64,000 nucleotides of DNA from UBA6614 sp002433235 (GCA_002433235.1 DJHS01000092.1:1-64000); one strand, 5' to 3'; positions 8,127 to 15,808 are shown, counted from the stretch's first letter. Made by a program: numbers and translations. Notes: generated by a model from the letters alone, not told the origin.

Positions 8127-9739
8127 ACCTTACCCTCGTCCATCAGGAAATCTGCATCACGCTTACCGGCGTGCTGATCCTGTTGCTCGACCTCTGCACT
8201 CCGCCCGCTCATAAGACCAAGCTCGGCTGGCTGGGCATCGCTGCCCTCGCCCTCGTTCTCCTCAGCGGTCTGGGCCCGTTACCCGCCATTGAACCCGGCG
8301 ATCAGGTTTTCCACCGTGGTGATGCCGAGGTGCTAACCGTCACCCATACCCAAGTCATCAACGGCCACGACCACCTCCACTGCACCCGTCCCGGTGGCCA
8401 ACCACTCGACCGCACCATCCCCGCCCACGAGACGCTCCGTTCCGGATTCCACGGCGGCATCACCCAGGATGCCCTGGCCCAATATTTTAAAACCCTCTCC
8501 CTCACCGCCGCCATTCTGGTCCTTCTCCTGGGGATAGGCTTCGCCTCACGGCTTCGTGACGGCGTGGGTGAGTTTTTTGCGCTCACCTGCTTTGCCTTGG
8601 TGGGCATGATGTTCGCCGCCGGCGCGGCAAACTTTGTTGTTCTCTTTGCCGCCATCGAGCTCATCACCATCACCTTTTATGTCCTCACCAGTTTCCAGCG
8701 CCACCGCCTCCGTTCACTGGAGGCCGGCGTGAAGTACCTGATCCTCGGCGCTGCGGCTTCCGCCCTCATGGTTTACGGCATTGCCCTCATCTACGGTGCC
8801 ACCGGCACCATGAGCTTTTACGCGCTCCAGACCCCCGCTGGTGGCAATGCACAAATCTTCAACCTCGGCCTGCTCCTGCTCCTGGCCGGGCTGGGCTTCA
8901 AGATCGCCGCCGTCCCGTTCCAAGTCTGGGCACCTGACGTCTATCAGGGTGCCCCTGCGCCGGTCACCGCCTTTCTGGCCATTGGCTCCAAGGCCGCGGG
9001 CGTCGTGCTCCTGCTCCGGCTGGCTGCCACTGGATTGCAAATCCATACCAGCCTCCTGTGGCCCCTGTTCAACTGGATTGCCGCCGCCACCATTGCCTAC
9101 GGCAGCCTCTGCGCCTTACGCCAACGCAACCTAAAGCGTCTCATCGGCTACGCCGGCATCGCCAGCGCCGGATATCTGCTGCTCGGCATCGTTGCCCTTC
9201 GTACCGGTCATGGCCATGAAGGCTCCCAAGCGATCCTTTACTATTTGGCTGGCTATCTCTTCGCCATCATCGCCGCTTTCATGGTCATTAGTCGCGTCAC
9301 CCGCGAAGCCGATGATGAAGACCTCTCCGTCCTCGCCGGCCTGCACCAACGCTCACCCCTCATGGCTACCGTCCTGACTCTGGCCATTGTCTCTCTGGCC
9401 GGCATTCCTCCCCTCGCCGGATTTCTGGGCAAATTCCTGCTTATCAAGCCAATCCTCGCCGGGACAGCACAGGGAGCCGAGCACACCGCTCTCATCATCG
9501 TTGCCCTCGCGGGCGTAGTCGTCTCGCTCTACTACTATTTCGCCGTGATTCGAGAAATCTACTGGTCCGCCGGGATCAATCCCCACGATCGCCCTCAAAA
9601 ACTTCCGGTCTTCGAAATTGACTGGGCCACCCGGCTGGCCCTGATCATCTGCGCCATCATGCTCGTTGCCCTCGGCCTCTTCCCAGAACCCCTCCTTGCT
9701 TGGGCTCGCGAAGCTGTCACCGTCCTCGCCCTCCACTAA
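8123..9739 (+). CDS. nuoN: NADH-quinone oxidoreductase subunit N with His-rich loop insertion
   Basis: Third antiporter-like subunit (538 residues), last gene of the operon. The core carries FAAIELITITFYVLTSF (helix 5 glutamate), FKIAAVPFQVWAPDVYQGAP and the KAAGVVLLLRL lysine segment. Residues about 54-118, between helices 2 and 3, form a hydrophilic stretch of some 65 residues with nine histidines and one cysteine (for example HTQVINGHDHLHC). NuoN proteins I know have a much shorter loop here, so roughly 40 residues look inserted. By the usual topology this loop faces the periplasm. The gene ends the operon without a U-tract terminator; a short inverted repeat GCAGG/CCTGC lies at 9750-9767. 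Confidence 0.95.
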   Translation: MNLTLVHQEICITLTGVLILLLDLCTPPAHKTKLGWLGIAALALVLLSGLGPLPAIEPGDQVFHRGDAEVLTVTHTQVINGHDHLHCTRPGGQPLDRTIPAHETLRSGFHGGITQDALAQYFKTLSLTAAILVLLLGIGFASRLRDGVGEFFALTCFALVGMMFAAGAANFVVLFAAIELITITFYVLTSFQRHRLRSLEAGVKYLILGAAASALMVYGIALIYGATGTMSFYALQTPAGGNAQIFNLGLLLLLAGLGFKIAAVPFQVWAPDVYQGAPAPVTAFLAIGSKAAGVVLLLRLAATGLQIHTSLLWPLFNWIAAATIAYGSLCALRQRNLKRLIGYAGIASAGYLLLGIVALRTGHGHEGSQAILYYLAGYLFAIIAAFMVISRVTREADDEDLSVLAGLHQRSPLMATVLTLAIVSLAGIPPLAGFLGKFLLIKPILAGTAQGAEHTALIIVALAGVVVSLYYYFAVIREIYWSAGINPHDRPQKLPVFEIDWATRLALIICAIMLVALGLFPEPLLAWAREAVTVLALH

Positions 9740-9789
9740 TCACCATGAGGCAGGCTCGAAAACCTGCGCTACTTCGCCGAGGCTCGCCT

Positions 9790-9818
9790 TTGACAATTTG
9801 CGGGATTCATTGGAGCCT
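9790..9818 (+). promoter_or_regulatory. Candidate promoter of cupin gene, start-proximal
   Basis: TTGACA at 9790-9795, 17-base spacer, GAGCCT at 9813-9818. The -35 is perfect, the -10 is a poor sigma70 match but resembles TAGCCT before the SMP-30 gene. Only six bases separate it from the ATG at 9825, so the transcript would be leaderless. Confidence 0.5.
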
Positions 9819-9824
9819 CGGAGC

Positions 9825-10166
9825 ATGTTTCCCTACACGACATCGGCCAAGGAGAAGAATTGGCAGGCTGGCCCTTACGAAGGCGTGGAGTTGAAGATTT
9901 TGCATCGGGATGAGGCCACGGGAGGGGTCACGGTGTTGCGGAAGTTTCATGCCGGCACGATGGTGCCCGCCCACATCCATCCCGAGGCCAATGAAACTGC
10001 CTATATCCTCAGTGGCGAATGGGAGGAAAGCGGCGCCGTGCATCCCCCCGGCACGCTGTTCCACGCCGCCAAGGGAGAGCCCCACGGCCCTCACAAAGCC
10101 CGCACGGAGGTCGTCAGCCTGACTGTTTTTGATGGCCCCCTGACGGTGAAGGGTGTTGAGGATTGA
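9825..10166 (+). CDS. ChrR-like cupin domain protein
   Basis: 113-residue single-domain cupin. Residues about 44-64 fit cupin motif 1 exactly, G-x5-H-x-H-x4-E-x6-G (GTMVPAHIHPEANETAYILSG), giving the metal ligands His, His and Glu; motif 2 is seen in HPPGTLFHAAKGEPHGPH. The layout resembles ChrR-type cupins (anti-sigma factor C-terminal domains and free-standing relatives), but there is no anti-sigma part. The longer open frame from 9666 runs back into nuoN and is rejected. It faces pyk tail to tail with 26 bases between them. The substrate is unknown; a metal-binding small-molecule sensor or enzyme is the most that can be said. Confidence 0.8.
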   Translation: MFPYTTSAKEKNWQAGPYEGVELKILHRDEATGGVTVLRKFHAGTMVPAHIHPEANETAYILSGEWEESGAVHPPGTLFHAAKGEPHGPHKARTEVVSLTVFDGPLTVKGVED

Positions 10167-10192
10167 TTCAGGCTCGCGCGGAAACCCGAGTT

Positions 10193-11596
10193 TCAAACCA
10201 CCTTCATCTGGATTGAGTCGGCGATGGACTCGACGGCCAATTCGGAGCTGATGACGACAGTAGTGTCGCCTTTGTTCAGGATTCTCCTGTTCGCCAGTTC
10301 TTTCAGGGCGCGTTCAGTGGTTTCGTCGGGGTCGCCTTGATCCCAGGGCAGGACGATCGGACGAACGGCACGGTGCAGGGCCAGGGCGCGGGCGATTTGA
10401 TCGTTCAGGCACAGGGCCAAGATGGGGGCGTGGCGAGGGCGCATGCGAGCGGCCTCGGGAACCATGCCGCCCACGCGAGTAAAGACGACGAGCGCGGCGG
10501 CATCCAAGTCGTTGGCCATGCGGACGGCGGAGTGGGCGAGCTTTTCGCGGGGGTCGTCCAATTGGGCGGTCTTGTGGTAGTTGGCACCACCACTACGCTC
10601 GATGCGGCGGGCAATGCGGTCGGCCACCTCAACGCAGGTTTGTGGGAATTTGCCGACGGAGGTCTCGCCGCTGAGCATGATGGCATCGGCTTGCTCAAAG
10701 ACAGCGTTGGCAACATCGGTAACCTCGGCGCGGGTGGGGTGCGGATTTTCAATCATGCTTTCAAGCATGTGGGTGGCCACGATGACGGGGCAGCCGCGCT
10801 GCTGGCAAAGCTTGGAGATGCGGCGCTGGATGATGGGGAGTTCCTCGTAGGGGCACTCGACGCCGAGGTCGCCGCGGGCGATCATGATGGCGTCGGTGGC
10901 CTCGAGGATGGGGTCAAGGTGCTTGACGGCATGTTGGTCCTCAATCTTGGCGACAAGGCGCGGGGGCCGGGGAGCATCAGCGACGGCGGCGCGCAGCTCG
11001 GCGATGTCCTTGGCCTCGCGGACGAAGGAGAGGGCAATAAAGTCCACCTCCAGCGCCAGCACGCACTCGATGTCGGCGCGGTCCTTTTCGGTGAGGGCGG
11101 GGAGATTCACCTTCACTCCGGGGAGATTGATGTGGCGACGGCTGCCCATTTCGCCCCCCACCAAGACTTCGCACTCGATGGTGCCGTCTGTCTCAGCGAG
11201 GACTTTCATGCGAATCAGACCGTTGTCAATGAGAATGGAGTCTCCGGGGTTAAGGTCGTTTGCCAAGCCGGGATAATTTACGCTGACGGACTGGGGGCCG
11301 GGAGGACGTTGATCGGTGTAAAATATGAAAGGCTGCCCGGCTTCGAGCTGAAAGGGGGTTTCCACCGTGCCGGTACGGATGGCGGGGCCTTGCAGGTCAG
11401 CCAGAATGGCAATGGGGCGGCCGGCGGCGGATTGGCGAATGTGACCGACCACTGTGGCGGCCCAGTCGTGCCGGGCGTGGGACATATTGAGGCGGAAGAT
11501 ATTCGCGCCGGCCTCGATGAGGCTGGAGATGGCCTCGGGGGTAGCGGTGGCGGGACCGAGGGTGGCAATGATCTTCGTCTGGCGCGGCCATTCCAT
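10193..11596 (-). CDS. pyk: Pyruvate kinase
   Basis: Transfers phosphate from phosphoenolpyruvate to ADP, the last step of glycolysis. The 467-residue length is typical. Visible motifs are FRLNMSH (R35, N37, S39), DLQGPAIRTG near 67-76, the active-site lysine in LVAKIEDQ (K217, E219), the metal and phosphate region IMIARGDLGVECP, and ATHMLESMI..PTRAEVTDVANAV, followed by the C-terminal domain with EAARMRP. I start at the ATG at 11596; the open frame runs further upstream but the family starts at MEWPRQTKIIATLGPAT. Divergent from the ferredoxin gene with 74 bases between starts. An upstream CTACCTT block seven bases before the ATG resembles the -10 elements of other start-proximal promoters here, but no good -35 is seen. 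Confidence 0.96.
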   Translation of the reverse strand: MEWPRQTKIIATLGPATATPEAISSLIEAGANIFRLNMSHARHDWAATVVGHIRQSAAGRPIAILADLQGPAIRTGTVETPFQLEAGQPFIFYTDQRPPGPQSVSVNYPGLANDLNPGDSILIDNGLIRMKVLAETDGTIECEVLVGGEMGSRRHINLPGVKVNLPALTEKDRADIECVLALEVDFIALSFVREAKDIAELRAAVADAPRPPRLVAKIEDQHAVKHLDPILEATDAIMIARGDLGVECPYEELPIIQRRISKLCQQRGCPVIVATHMLESMIENPHPTRAEVTDVANAVFEQADAIMLSGETSVGKFPQTCVEVADRIARRIERSGGANYHKTAQLDDPREKLAHSAVRMANDLDAAALVVFTRVGGMVPEAARMRPRHAPILALCLNDQIARALALHRAVRPIVLPWDQGDPDETTERALKELANRRILNKGDTTVVISSELAVESIADSIQMKVV

Positions 11597-11670
11597 GGGC
11601 GGGAAGGTAGCGGAATCGGCTTGCTTTTCATACGGAAAACCGGCACTTTCCCGCCCGAGAATTAAATAAC

Positions 11671-11910
11671 ATGGCGGAAAAAGAAGACAGATACGAGGAT
11701 AACGCGCAGGGCAAATACTACTGCGACAGCCAGTGCATTGACTGCGACCTGTGCCGCGAGACGGCACCGGATAACTTTACGCGCAATGAGGATGGCGGCT
11801 ATTCCTTCGTGTTCAAGCAGCCGGAGAACGAGGAAGAAGAGGCGCTTTGCGTGGAGGCCATGGAGGGCTGCCCGGTGGAAGCCATTGGCTCTGACGGAGC
11901 GGACGACTAG
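11671..11910 (+). CDS. Small single-cluster ferredoxin
   Basis: 79-residue acidic electron carrier of the Fer4_13/Fer4_15 kind. C22-x2-C25-x2-C28 plus C67-P should bind one [4Fe-4S] cluster. Two further cysteines, C18 and C60, could form a disulfide as in some archaeal and deltaproteobacterial monocluster ferredoxins, or leave room for a second site; this is inference. It is followed by a clear terminator, so it forms its own transcript between pyk and eno. Its redox partner cannot be read from context. Confidence 0.85.
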   Translation: MAEKEDRYEDNAQGKYYCDSQCIDCDLCRETAPDNFTRNEDGGYSFVFKQPENEEEEALCVEAMEGCPVEAIGSDGADD

Positions 11911-11933
11911 ACGCAATTTTCCACGAAAATTCG

Positions 11934-11961
11934 AGGCCCGTCGGGATGGCGGGCTTTTTTT
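11934..11961 (+). terminator. Intrinsic terminator after ferredoxin gene
   Basis: GCCCG (11936-11940) pairs with CGGGC (11950-11954), extended by G-T and A-T pairs at 11934-11935, and is followed by seven T at 11955-11961. It ends 23 bases after the ferredoxin stop and precedes the eno promoter. Confidence 0.85.
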
Positions 11962-12026
11962 GTCCACCGCAAGTCAAAGGGCGACCGGCGGCGGATTCCC
12001 TACATCCGCCCAAGCAATTCGCTGGC

Positions 12027-12054
12027 TTGACTCGGATGCCTTCCTCCCTATCAT
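12027..12054 (+). promoter_or_regulatory. Promoter of eno
   Basis: TTGACT (12027-12032), 16-base spacer, TATCAT (12049-12054), each five of six to sigma70 consensus. The ATG at 12070 is only 15 bases past the -10, so the leader would be about 8 bases and there is no Shine-Dalgarno. Confidence 0.65.
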
Positions 12055-12069
12055 CGCCCCCCCTTTGAC

Positions 12070-13344
12070 ATGACGACCATTGTAGACATCCACGCACGCG
12101 AAATCCTCGATTCCCGAGGCAATCCCACCGTTGAAGCTGACGTCATCCTGGAAAATGGCGCCCTCGGCCGCGCCGCGGTCCCCAGCGGTGCCAGTACCGG
12201 TGAAAACGAGGCTCTTGAACTGCGCGACGGCGAAAAGAAACGCTATCTCGGCAAAGGTGTCCAAAAGGCGGTCAAGAACATCAACAACAAGGTTCGCACG
12301 AACCTCCTTGGCCTCGACGCCACCGACCAGCTCGCCATTGACCGCGCCATGCTCGACCTCGACGGCACGCCCACCAAGGCCAAGCTCGGCGCCAACGCCA
12401 TCCTTGCCGTCTCCCTCGCCAACGCCAAGGCCGCCGCCGACGCCCTCGGCCAGCCGCTCTACAGCTACCTCGGCGGCCCCAACGCCAAGGTGCTGCCCGT
12501 GCCCATGGCCAACGTCATCAACGGCGGCGCCCACAGCGATGCCCCCATCGACTTCCAAGAATTCATGATCATGCCCAAGGGCCTGCCCACCTTCCGCGAG
12601 GGCCTGCGCGCGATCACCGAGATTTTCCACGCGCTCAAGGGCGTCCTGAAAAAGCGCGGCCTTTCCACCGCCGTCGGCGACGAGGGTGGCTTTGCCCCGC
12701 AGCTCGACAGCACCGAGGACGCCATCGAGTGCATCCTCGCCGCCACCAAGGCCGCCGGCTACAAGTCCGGCAAGCAAATCTTTCTCGCCCTCGACGTCGC
12801 CAGCAGCGAGTTCTACGATGCAAAAAAGAAGCGCTACATCTTCAAAAAGAGCACCGGCGACAAGCTGACCGCCGATGACATGGTCGCCTTTTACGACAAG
12901 CTGACCAAGAAGTACCCCATCATCAGCATCGAGGATGGCTGCGACGAGAACGACTGGGCCGGCTGGAAGAAACTCACCGACAAGATCGGCGACCGCGTGC
13001 AACTCGTCGGCGACGACCTCTTTGTCACCAACGTCAAGTTCCTGCAGAAGGGCATCGACAACGCCACCGCCAACTCCATCCTCGTCAAGGTCAACCAGAT
13101 TGGCTCATTGACCGAGACACTCGACGCCGTTGAGCTGGCGCACATCAACAACTACACCTCCGTCCTCAGCCACCGCAGCGGCGAGACCGAGGACGCCACC
13201 ATCGCCGACCTCGCTGTGGCCACCAACTGCGGCCAGATCAAGACCGGCTCCCTCAGCCGCAGCGACCGCACCGCCAAGTACAACCAGCTCCTCCGCATCG
13301 AAGAGGAGCTCGGCAGCAACGCCATTTACGGCGGTCGGATGTAA
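12070..13344 (+). CDS. eno: Enolase
   Basis: Interconverts 2-phosphoglycerate and phosphoenolpyruvate, upstream of pyruvate kinase encoded nearby. 424 residues, the family length. The N-terminal HAREILDSRGNPTVEADV, the flexible loop VPSGASTGENEALELRDG, the metal ligands in FLALDVASSEFY, SIEDGCDEND and LVGDDLF, the catalytic lysine in SILVKVNQIGSLTET and the SHRSGETEDATIADLAV signature are all present. It stands alone with its own promoter, downstream of the ferredoxin terminator. Nothing odd except a very short predicted leader. Confidence 0.98.
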   Translation: MTTIVDIHAREILDSRGNPTVEADVILENGALGRAAVPSGASTGENEALELRDGEKKRYLGKGVQKAVKNINNKVRTNLLGLDATDQLAIDRAMLDLDGTPTKAKLGANAILAVSLANAKAAADALGQPLYSYLGGPNAKVLPVPMANVINGGAHSDAPIDFQEFMIMPKGLPTFREGLRAITEIFHALKGVLKKRGLSTAVGDEGGFAPQLDSTEDAIECILAATKAAGYKSGKQIFLALDVASSEFYDAKKKRYIFKKSTGDKLTADDMVAFYDKLTKKYPIISIEDGCDENDWAGWKKLTDKIGDRVQLVGDDLFVTNVKFLQKGIDNATANSILVKVNQIGSLTETLDAVELAHINNYTSVLSHRSGETEDATIADLAVATNCGQIKTGSLSRSDRTAKYNQLLRIEEELGSNAIYGGRM

Positions 13345-13349
13345 GACAC

Positions 13350-13394
13350 GCGGCAGCCGTAATTTAATCGTGCGCAAAGATTTGCTGCTGCCGC
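13350..13394 (+). repeat. Inverted repeat after eno
   Basis: GCGGCAGC (13350-13357) is the exact reverse complement of GCTGCCGC (13387-13394), starting six bases after the eno stop. The loop is 29 bases and no T run follows, so it is not a standard terminator; it may be a 3'-end stabilising stem. Confidence 0.35.
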
Positions 13395-13411
13395 ACGACG
13401 TGGTTTCGGGT

Positions 13412-13439
13412 TTGCCCGTGCGGCCCGGATGCATAGACT
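13412..13439 (+). promoter_or_regulatory. Start-proximal promoter of lipoprotein gene
   Basis: TTGCCC (13412-13417), 16-base spacer, TAGACT (13434-13439). The GTG at 13447 lies seven bases after the -10, so transcription should begin at or next to the start codon. The alternative ATG at 13429 is upstream of this -10 and would not be on the transcript. Confidence 0.55.
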
Positions 13440-13446
13440 CCTCCCC

Positions 13447-14298
13447 GTGAAATCCCCTTTGCCGATTCTAATGGGGCTTGGTCTCATCATGGGCTGTGCC
13501 TCCCCCAAGCCCCGCCCCATCACCTCCGTCCCCCAGCCCCTCGCTGTTTTCCCGGCTACCAATCCCACCGTCATCCTGAAAGATCCCTCGGGCGGAACCC
13601 CCGTGAACCCCATCAGTTCACTGCTGTATTTCGTGCACCTCATTTCCCCCGAACCTGTGGAAATCTCGGCCAGCGAGGGCAATACCCAATCCTCCCGCAT
13701 TCTCTCTCTCTCGAATCAATCAGGAGATGAAACGCTGACTGTTATTTGTGATTTTGAAATCACCGGCGAAGGCACACAGCAAAACCTCTTCGACCAATCC
13801 GCCGCCGCACGCCGCTACGCAGACCATCTCGCGCAAGGCAACACCCTCAAGCGGCGCCTTGACTTCATCAACATCCGCGGCGCGGGCCAAGGCCGAATTA
13901 TCGTCAAGGGCAGCCTCGTCGACAGCAGGCCGGTCGCCGAGGAAATCACAATGCGCTTCAACATGCGCGGTGCCAGCACACCCGTCTCCATCGGCATCAA
14001 TGACATCCGCCACATCGACGGCCAACCGCACAAGGTAAACAGCCAAGTAGTGGAGGTAAACTCCCTCACGTTCCGCCGTCAAGAGGGCCGCCCCAAGATG
14101 GAAGTCTCCGTTGCCTCCATTCGCGCAGGCGGCTCCAGCGGCGTCCTCAGCAGCCTTGCCGGCCGCATCAAGGGCGCGGTGGCCAACCTATTCATCCCTC
14201 CCGTCCCCATCCGAATCACCGGAAACAACGCCATGCTCCAGTTCGCCCAAGCCCTCTTGGAAAAACGCCCCGCCTACACTTTTCCAGCGCCCAACTGA
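13447..14298 (+). CDS. Hypothetical lipoprotein
   Basis: 283 residues from the GTG at 13447. The N-terminus MKSPLPILMGLGLIMGCASP is a lipoprotein signal with a lipobox ending in Cys17, so the product should be anchored in a membrane after export. The remainder is a beta-rich sequence with a Pro-rich first part, a stretch around FVHLISPEPVEISASEG and a C-terminal region ending SLAGRIKGAVANLFIPPVPIRI. I recognise no domain. The GTG is preferred over the in-frame ATG at 13429 because it gives a clean signal peptide and sits just after a promoter-like element. Convergent with the DksA-like gene, 11 bases apart. Confidence 0.7.
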   Translation: MKSPLPILMGLGLIMGCASPKPRPITSVPQPLAVFPATNPTVILKDPSGGTPVNPISSLLYFVHLISPEPVEISASEGNTQSSRILSLSNQSGDETLTVICDFEITGEGTQQNLFDQSAAARRYADHLAQGNTLKRRLDFINIRGAGQGRIIVKGSLVDSRPVAEEITMRFNMRGASTPVSIGINDIRHIDGQPHKVNSQVVEVNSLTFRRQEGRPKMEVSVASIRAGGSSGVLSSLAGRIKGAVANLFIPPVPIRITGNNAMLQFAQALLEKRPAYTFPAPN

Positions 14299-14309
14299 CG
14301 CCCCTCAGA

Positions 14310-14639
14310 TCAGGCACACTTCACGCACAGCACGATATCCGGCGCGGCCTCCAGCCGCCCTTCGTCAATCGGCCTCTTGCATTTGCCACAGACGCCATAG
14401 CGCCCCTGCGCAATTCGCTTGAGGGCATTCTGAACTCGTAAAAGGCGGTTCTCCTGGCGCCGCCGCAATTCCAGCGCCATTTGCTGATCTTGCATGGCGT
14501 CCATCCGCGAGAGGCGACCAATAGCAGTATCCAACTCCACCACTTCCGCCGCGTTCCGGCTGGTGTCCAAGTCAGTGCGTATCTCCTCCTCCAGAAACTC
14601 CAAACGCCCGCAAAAAAAAGCCAGCCGCTCAGGGGTCAT
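14310..14639 (-). CDS. DksA/TraR-family zinc-finger protein
   Basis: 109 residues: an N-terminal coiled coil, then a C4 zinc finger, C84-x2-C87 and C105-x2-C108 (CGKC and CVKC). The turn of the coiled coil reads GRLSRMDAMQDQQMA, resembling the acidic tip of DksA-like proteins that reaches into the RNA polymerase secondary channel. It is shorter than true DksA (about 150 residues), so it belongs to the short family whose members regulate transcription initiation or have no known role. The ATG is only eight bases past the U-tract of a terminator closing the methyltransferase gene, so how it is transcribed is unclear. Confidence 0.8.
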   Translation of the reverse strand: MTPERLAFFCGRLEFLEEEIRTDLDTSRNAAEVVELDTAIGRLSRMDAMQDQQMALELRRRQENRLLRVQNALKRIAQGRYGVCGKCKRPIDEGRLEAAPDIVLCVKCA

Positions 14640-14647
14640 AATCCAAT

Positions 14648-14669
14648 AAAAAGCCCACCGTTATTGGGC
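14648..14669 (-). terminator. Intrinsic terminator overlapping methyltransferase 3' end
   Basis: On the minus strand GCCCA, loop ATAACGG, TGGGC, then five T (+ strand A at 14648-14652, arms 14653-14657 and 14665-14669). The upstream arm is inside the last codons of the methyltransferase and its stop codon is in the loop. Confidence 0.7.
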
Positions 14670-15428
14670 AACTTTCTGGAAAAAAATCACGTGCTGCCAG
14701 GGAAGTTTCTTGTAAGTCTCCACGTGCTTGAGCTGGAAGAGGCTGGCTTCTTTTTTGACCTGTGCCTCGCTCATCTTGTGCAAACGTTTGATGGGCACCT
14801 TGGGGTCTTCCGCCCGGTACTCCACAAAGGCAACGCGCCCGCCCGGCTTCAGAGCTTCCACAATGCCGCGCATCATTTCATACGGATGCGAAAACTCGTG
14901 GTACACGTCCACCATGATCACAAAATCCAGCGAGTTGGCCGCCAGCTTGGGATCGCTGATGGTCCCCCGAACGCCCCTCACGTTTGTAATGCCCGCCTTT
15001 TTCATGTTTTTGTCCAGCAACTCCAGCATCTCCGGCTGGATATCCACGCCAAACACCGTGCCCTTGGGGCCAATGACCTTGGCCATGCGCCGGGCGATGT
15101 AGCCCGTGCCCACGCCGATGTCGGCCACTTGGTCACCGGGCTTGAGCTTGAGGCACTTGATCATTTCCGAGGTGTTTTCCTCACGCTCACGCTCCGGCCG
15201 CTCCAGCCACGCCGCGCCTTGATGGCCCATCACGTGCGATATCTGCCGCCCCATATAGAATTTGCCGATGCCCTCAATGTTGGACCGGAGAATCTGCTGA
15301 TAAAGGGGAGCCGTGGAGGAAAGCGTGACGGACACACCGCCAGCCTTGTCGGCCGCGCCCAAGGGGAGAACACAAAAAAGCGCCACCGCCAGACTGGCGG
15401 TCGCGCTGAAACGGAGCTGTTGCTTCAT
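14661..15428 (-). CDS. Exported class I SAM-dependent methyltransferase
   Basis: 255 residues. Residues 1-27 look like a cleavable signal peptide (MKQQLRFSATASLAVALFCV then LPLGAADK). The mature part is a Rossmann-fold methyltransferase: motif I VADIGVGTGY at 101-110, acidic residue in VFGVDIQPEML (D129), then LDFVIMVDVYHEFSHPYEM and LKPGGRVAFVEYR, much like UbiE/Methyltransf_25 proteins. A secreted SAM enzyme is puzzling because SAM is cytoplasmic; such proteins are nevertheless common in annotated PVC genomes. Start at 15428 is supported by a promoter ending six bases upstream; an in-frame start at 15449 lies before that -10. Substrate unknown. Confidence 0.82.
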   Translation of the reverse strand: MKQQLRFSATASLAVALFCVLPLGAADKAGGVSVTLSSTAPLYQQILRSNIEGIGKFYMGRQISHVMGHQGAAWLERPEREREENTSEMIKCLKLKPGDQVADIGVGTGYIARRMAKVIGPKGTVFGVDIQPEMLELLDKNMKKAGITNVRGVRGTISDPKLAANSLDFVIMVDVYHEFSHPYEMMRGIVEALKPGGRVAFVEYRAEDPKVPIKRLHKMSEAQVKKEASLFQLKHVETYKKLPWQHVIFFQKVAQ

Positions 15429-15434
15429 GCGCGA

Positions 15435-15463
15435 ATTGTCGACGCGCACGGAGCATTCGTCAA
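15435..15463 (-). promoter_or_regulatory. Start-proximal promoter of methyltransferase gene
   Basis: Minus strand TTGACG (15458-15463), 17-base spacer, GACAAT (15435-15440), then six bases to the ATG at 15428. A leaderless mRNA is predicted; there is no Shine-Dalgarno. Confidence 0.6.
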
Positions 15464-15464
15464 A

Positions 15465-15761
15465 TCACATCTCCTCGTCGTAAAATTCGCCCAAGCGCCG
15501 GGTGAACGTGTAGTGGTAAGGATAATCCACCAGCTTGCGCTTCACCTCCTCCGTCCCGCCTGCGGGCACGGTAAAAGGCAAGCTGACCACATAAAACGCA
15601 GACCCCGCCACCAAAGCAACCAGACCCAGTGGTCGACAGACAATGACATCCGCCACAATTGCCGGCACACCACTGCCATCGCCGGCAGGGTTGGCTTGGA
15701 CATCCGCGTTGAACAGAAACATCAGGGCAAGCACAAGCGCCCATCTTTTGCTGGATTTCAT
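15465..15761 (-). CDS. Small exported hypothetical protein
   Basis: 98 residues with a signal peptide (MKSSKRWALVLALMFLFNA, cleavage near VQA-N). The mature part has one hydrophobic segment, ADVIVCRPLGLVALVAGSAF, followed by YVVSLPFTVPAGG and a charged tail ending GEFYDEEM. This RPLG...SLPF pattern resembles small exported proteins found in many proteobacteria without known function. The start is fixed by a perfect AGGAGGTG three bases upstream of the ATG, unlike its leaderless neighbours. The promoter of the methyltransferase gene overlaps its last codons region. No role can be assigned. Confidence 0.75.
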   Translation of the reverse strand: MKSSKRWALVLALMFLFNADVQANPAGDGSGVPAIVADVIVCRPLGLVALVAGSAFYVVSLPFTVPAGGTEEVKRKLVDYPYHYTFTRRLGEFYDEEM

Positions 15762-15764
15762 AAA

Positions 15765-15772
15765 CACCTCCT
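15765..15772 (-). promoter_or_regulatory. Strong Shine-Dalgarno of 98-aa gene
   Basis: AGGAGGTG on the minus strand ends three bases before the ATG at 15761 (five bases after AGGAGG). It decides the start over the GTG two codons upstream and contrasts with the SD-less neighbours. Confidence 0.85.
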
Positions 15773-15779
15773 GCCCCGG

Positions 15780-15808
15780 ATAGGACCACGGAACTGTCCA
15801 AAAGTCAA
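15780..15808 (-). promoter_or_regulatory. Possible promoter of 98-aa gene
   Basis: Minus strand TTGACT (15803-15808), 17-base spacer, TCCTAT (15780-15785). The -10 matches consensus at three of six positions only. Confidence 0.35.

Noticed and set aside
9750..9767. GCAGG/CCTGC stem as terminator of the nuo operon
   Set aside because: Only five pairs and no T run follows; too weak to call.
9812..9823. GGAG copies before the cupin ATG as Shine-Dalgarno
   Set aside because: One is a single base from the ATG and the other overlaps the -10-like hexamer; neither has workable spacing.
10337..11665. 442-codon plus-strand frame opposite pyruvate kinase
   Set aside because: Gly/Asp/His-rich antisense of pyk, whose motifs are unmistakable.
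11974..13002. 342-codon minus-strand frame opposite enolase
   Set aside because: Antisense of invariant enolase active-site sequence.
13429..13446. ATG at 13429 as start of the lipoprotein
   Set aside because: It would place six residues before the signal peptide and lies upstream of the -10-like TAGACT; the GTG at 13447 explains both.
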